A DNA stretch of 22,030 nucleotides from Cytidiella melzeri (lineage: Eukaryota > Basidiomycota > Agaricomycetes > Polyporales > Irpicaceae). Location: the NCBI GenBank assembly GCA_022592445.1, contig JABYQR010000539.1, forward strand, positions 1 to 22,030, written 5' to 3'. Positions within the stretch are counted from its first letter, which is position 1, and each line of letters opens with the position of its first letter. The notes beneath the pieces are model-generated. The model worked only from the letters and a program-made list of their open reading frames with translations. It was not told where the DNA came from and did not search any database. Positions 20,268 through 22,030 of this stretch are shown piece by piece. Made by a program: the position numbers and the translations under genes.

Positions 20268-21680
20268 ATGCCGAACAACTCTCGCCGCACTTCCCGTCGC
20301 GTCAATGCCCGCTTCGCTCCCCATTCTCCCAATGATCCCTACCGCGTCCATGATTACACTCGGTTTGACCGTATGGGTCACCCCATTGTCATGGAGATAA
20401 GGAGTTCAGCAACTCCTATCTCTATCCGTATGAGTCAAACCGATGCTCAGGATGCTAGGATCAATGTCAACTACGTTGACAGGGACGGAGTTCGGCGCAT
20501 GGAATCGATGGAGTACAGCCTTCTCGGTCGTCATGGCTGGGACAGGTTCAGGCAGAGTGATAGGCAAAGGCACCTCCGGGAGGTTAATCGTATAATCGAT
20601 GAAGCCAATCGAGAGGCGGAATTGGATCTATACAGACGAAGGCCTCGTAACGTCAGTGCAGAAATCAGGGCGCATCAAACCCAAAGTTCTTCCAGGGTTA
20701 ATGCTGCACCTCCGCGCCGATCTGCGTCGCCGTCGCACCCACATCCTCATCGTCATCCTACTCCAATGCCACCGCCTTTTGTGAGTGCAGGATTATCGCT
20801 TTGGGACATGGTTGCCCAAGCATTAAATAATTTTGCATCTCCACAGACTTCTTCTACAATGGTCAATCCGCCTACACCGGTCATTCCGGATATCGTTGAT
20901 GGTATGAACGGTTTAAACATCAGTTCACCAGTTTCTCATGATTCTTCAGAACCAGTAGTCCAGGCCGCTTCTGCTGCCGAGCCTACTCCGGTTCCGTCCT
21001 CCACTACTCAGGAGGAGGGACAGGTTGAAGATTCATGGCCAACGGTATACGCTCCCCAACCAGTCATTCCCACTTTCTCATTCGACGACTGGGTCCACGT
21101 CGATCGTACCGACACTAGGCCGGCTTCGCCCGTCTATCCGTGTGGTATGGTTTATGGCGTGGATGGACCAAAGGGGGAGGTATTCAGGCCGGAGCAAGTT
21201 TGTTCCATCCTCGCCATGCAACATGTTAACCATCCCAACTTTACGCCCAATGAGCTGTGCTTACGCTCTAGGGGACTGGTTGATACGATGGTCGTTAGCA
21301 TGGGCAACAAATGCGAGCACTATCGTGAGATGGTCGAGGAGCTGGAAGAATTTGCCAAGTCTCAGCGGATCAAGGAAATCACAGCCTGTGCCAGGATCTA
21401 CCTCAAGCTCAAGAGGGGACAGTGGCCGGACTGCGATAATATCTGGAACACGTACTTTATCTCAGTTGCGGACTTTCACACAGCGATGGAGGTCTTCAAT
21501 GGTCGTGATCATCTTAGCGATCACCAGCTGGTCTGGCTGACTCAGAGACGTATGGAGAAGAAGGAAGACTGGATGAGCATCTTTCATAGGGAGGAAGAAT
21601 TCAAAGGTAAAATGAAGGAGGTAAAGATCGAGCCCGCTGCGCTCGAGCCTTCTTTAGAGCCTGGATCGTCTTCTCTTTGA
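20268..21680 (+). CDS. Unrecognised 470-residue protein, single exon
   Basis: I do not recognise the family. The first ATG gives MPNNSRRTSRRVNARFAP; the frame is open for 470 codons with no intron needed, unlike the intron-rich neighbours. Residues 1-140 are Arg-rich and basic. Residues about 145-270 are rich in Pro, Ser, Thr and His, low in complexity and probably disordered. The last 170 residues look folded and helical (PEQVCSILAMQHVNHPNF, CEHYREMVEELEEFAKSQ, IKEITACARIYLKLKRGQWP, DHQLVWLTQRRMEKKEDW). The end, VKIEPAALEPSLEPG, contains a psi-K-x-E sumoylation-type motif. No zinc knuckle, protease or nuclease motif, membrane segment or signal peptide is seen. Being intron-free and downstream of an LTR with a primer site, it might be a gag-like or cargo gene of a non-autonomous element, or simply an orphan host gene. 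Confidence 0.65.
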   Translation: MPNNSRRTSRRVNARFAPHSPNDPYRVHDYTRFDRMGHPIVMEIRSSATPISIRMSQTDAQDARINVNYVDRDGVRRMESMEYSLLGRHGWDRFRQSDRQRHLREVNRIIDEANREAELDLYRRRPRNVSAEIRAHQTQSSSRVNAAPPRRSASPSHPHPHRHPTPMPPPFVSAGLSLWDMVAQALNNFASPQTSSTMVNPPTPVIPDIVDGMNGLNISSPVSHDSSEPVVQAASAAEPTPVPSSTTQEEGQVEDSWPTVYAPQPVIPTFSFDDWVHVDRTDTRPASPVYPCGMVYGVDGPKGEVFRPEQVCSILAMQHVNHPNFTPNELCLRSRGLVDTMVVSMGNKCEHYREMVEELEEFAKSQRIKEITACARIYLKLKRGQWPDCDNIWNTYFISVADFHTAMEVFNGRDHLSDHQLVWLTQRRMEKKEDWMSIFHREEEFKGKMKEVKIEPAALEPSLEPGSSSL

Positions 21681-22030
21681 ACGGACTCTTTGCAAATCGA
21701 ACTATACCGCGCACTGTATACTATAAAATATCGCGACGTGTACCTTTATACTTTTACAAACGGTCATTTTTCATTAGCGTAGTCCGTAGTGTACTTGTAT
21801 CTCTCTCTTCTTCTGCATCGAGTCACGACCATAACGTAGCGCATTCTGACGAACTTTTATGACTTTTCTTTACTTAGTTTGTAACGTTGTACTCTGGCTT
21901 CATTAGCGTGTACAAACTCCGAATTGCACCTCTTTGACACAGAGAACTTTTGTGACGTCGACAGTGTTGCAAGACCCTGTGAAACACAACCGTGCCCCAA
22001 CCGCTATAGATATTCGTTTGAAGCAGATTT
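21681..22030. other. 3' flank of the orphan ORF, no gene seen
   Basis: T-rich sequence with no convincing frame. No copy of the LTR from 18950-19466 is visible before the window ends. Confidence 0.5.

Overview
The window looks like nuclear DNA of a mushroom-forming basidiomycete (Agaricomycetes). The reasons are many short introns (mostly 46-63 nt) with GT-AG borders, fungal-type ATG2 and RLP24 proteins, a tRNA-Phe with a 13-nt intron, an F-box/leucine-rich-type protein, and a member of a transposase-like family that is greatly expanded in Agaricomycetes. All gene models were built by hand from splice signals, reading phase and remembered family sequences; no search or alignment was run.

Layout. 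1-619: AT-rich, no gene seen. 626-711 (-): intron-containing tRNA-Phe(GAA). 978-1715 (+): RLP24, five exons, a 60S ribosome-biogenesis factor. 1895-9249 (-): ATG2, 15 exons, about 2132 residues, the autophagy lipid-transfer protein, convergent with RLP24. 9488-10907 (+): F-box-like protein, divergent from ATG2. 10908-12812: about 1.9 kb without a convincing gene, holding a 194-bp TA-flanked MITE-like inverted-repeat element and a short telomere-like motif. 12813-14243 (-): seven-exon unrecognised protein of 362 residues. 14440-18942 (+): 13-exon transposase-family gene with an N-terminal C2H2-like finger, broken by two single-base frameshifts. 18950 to about 19466: LTR-like sequence with a TATA box and a cluster of five TGAGTCAT (Gcn4/AP-1-type) sites, followed by a 12-nt match to the anticodon region of initiator tRNA-Met, as in Copia/Ty5-type primer sites. 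19487-20267: no convincing gene. 20268-21680 (+): uninterrupted 470-residue ORF of unknown function. 21681-22030: no gene seen.

How the parts relate. The left two thirds is ordinary housekeeping sequence (translation, ribosome assembly, autophagy, probable ubiquitin-ligase adaptor). The right third is mobile-element territory: a decaying transposase gene, an LTR starting 7 bp after its stop codon, and an orphan ORF downstream. The most interesting open question is whether the orphan ORF is the cargo of a non-autonomous LTR element whose second LTR lies beyond the window, and whether the LTR promoter is driven by an amino-acid-starvation bZIP factor. I did not find a clearly new multi-gene system.
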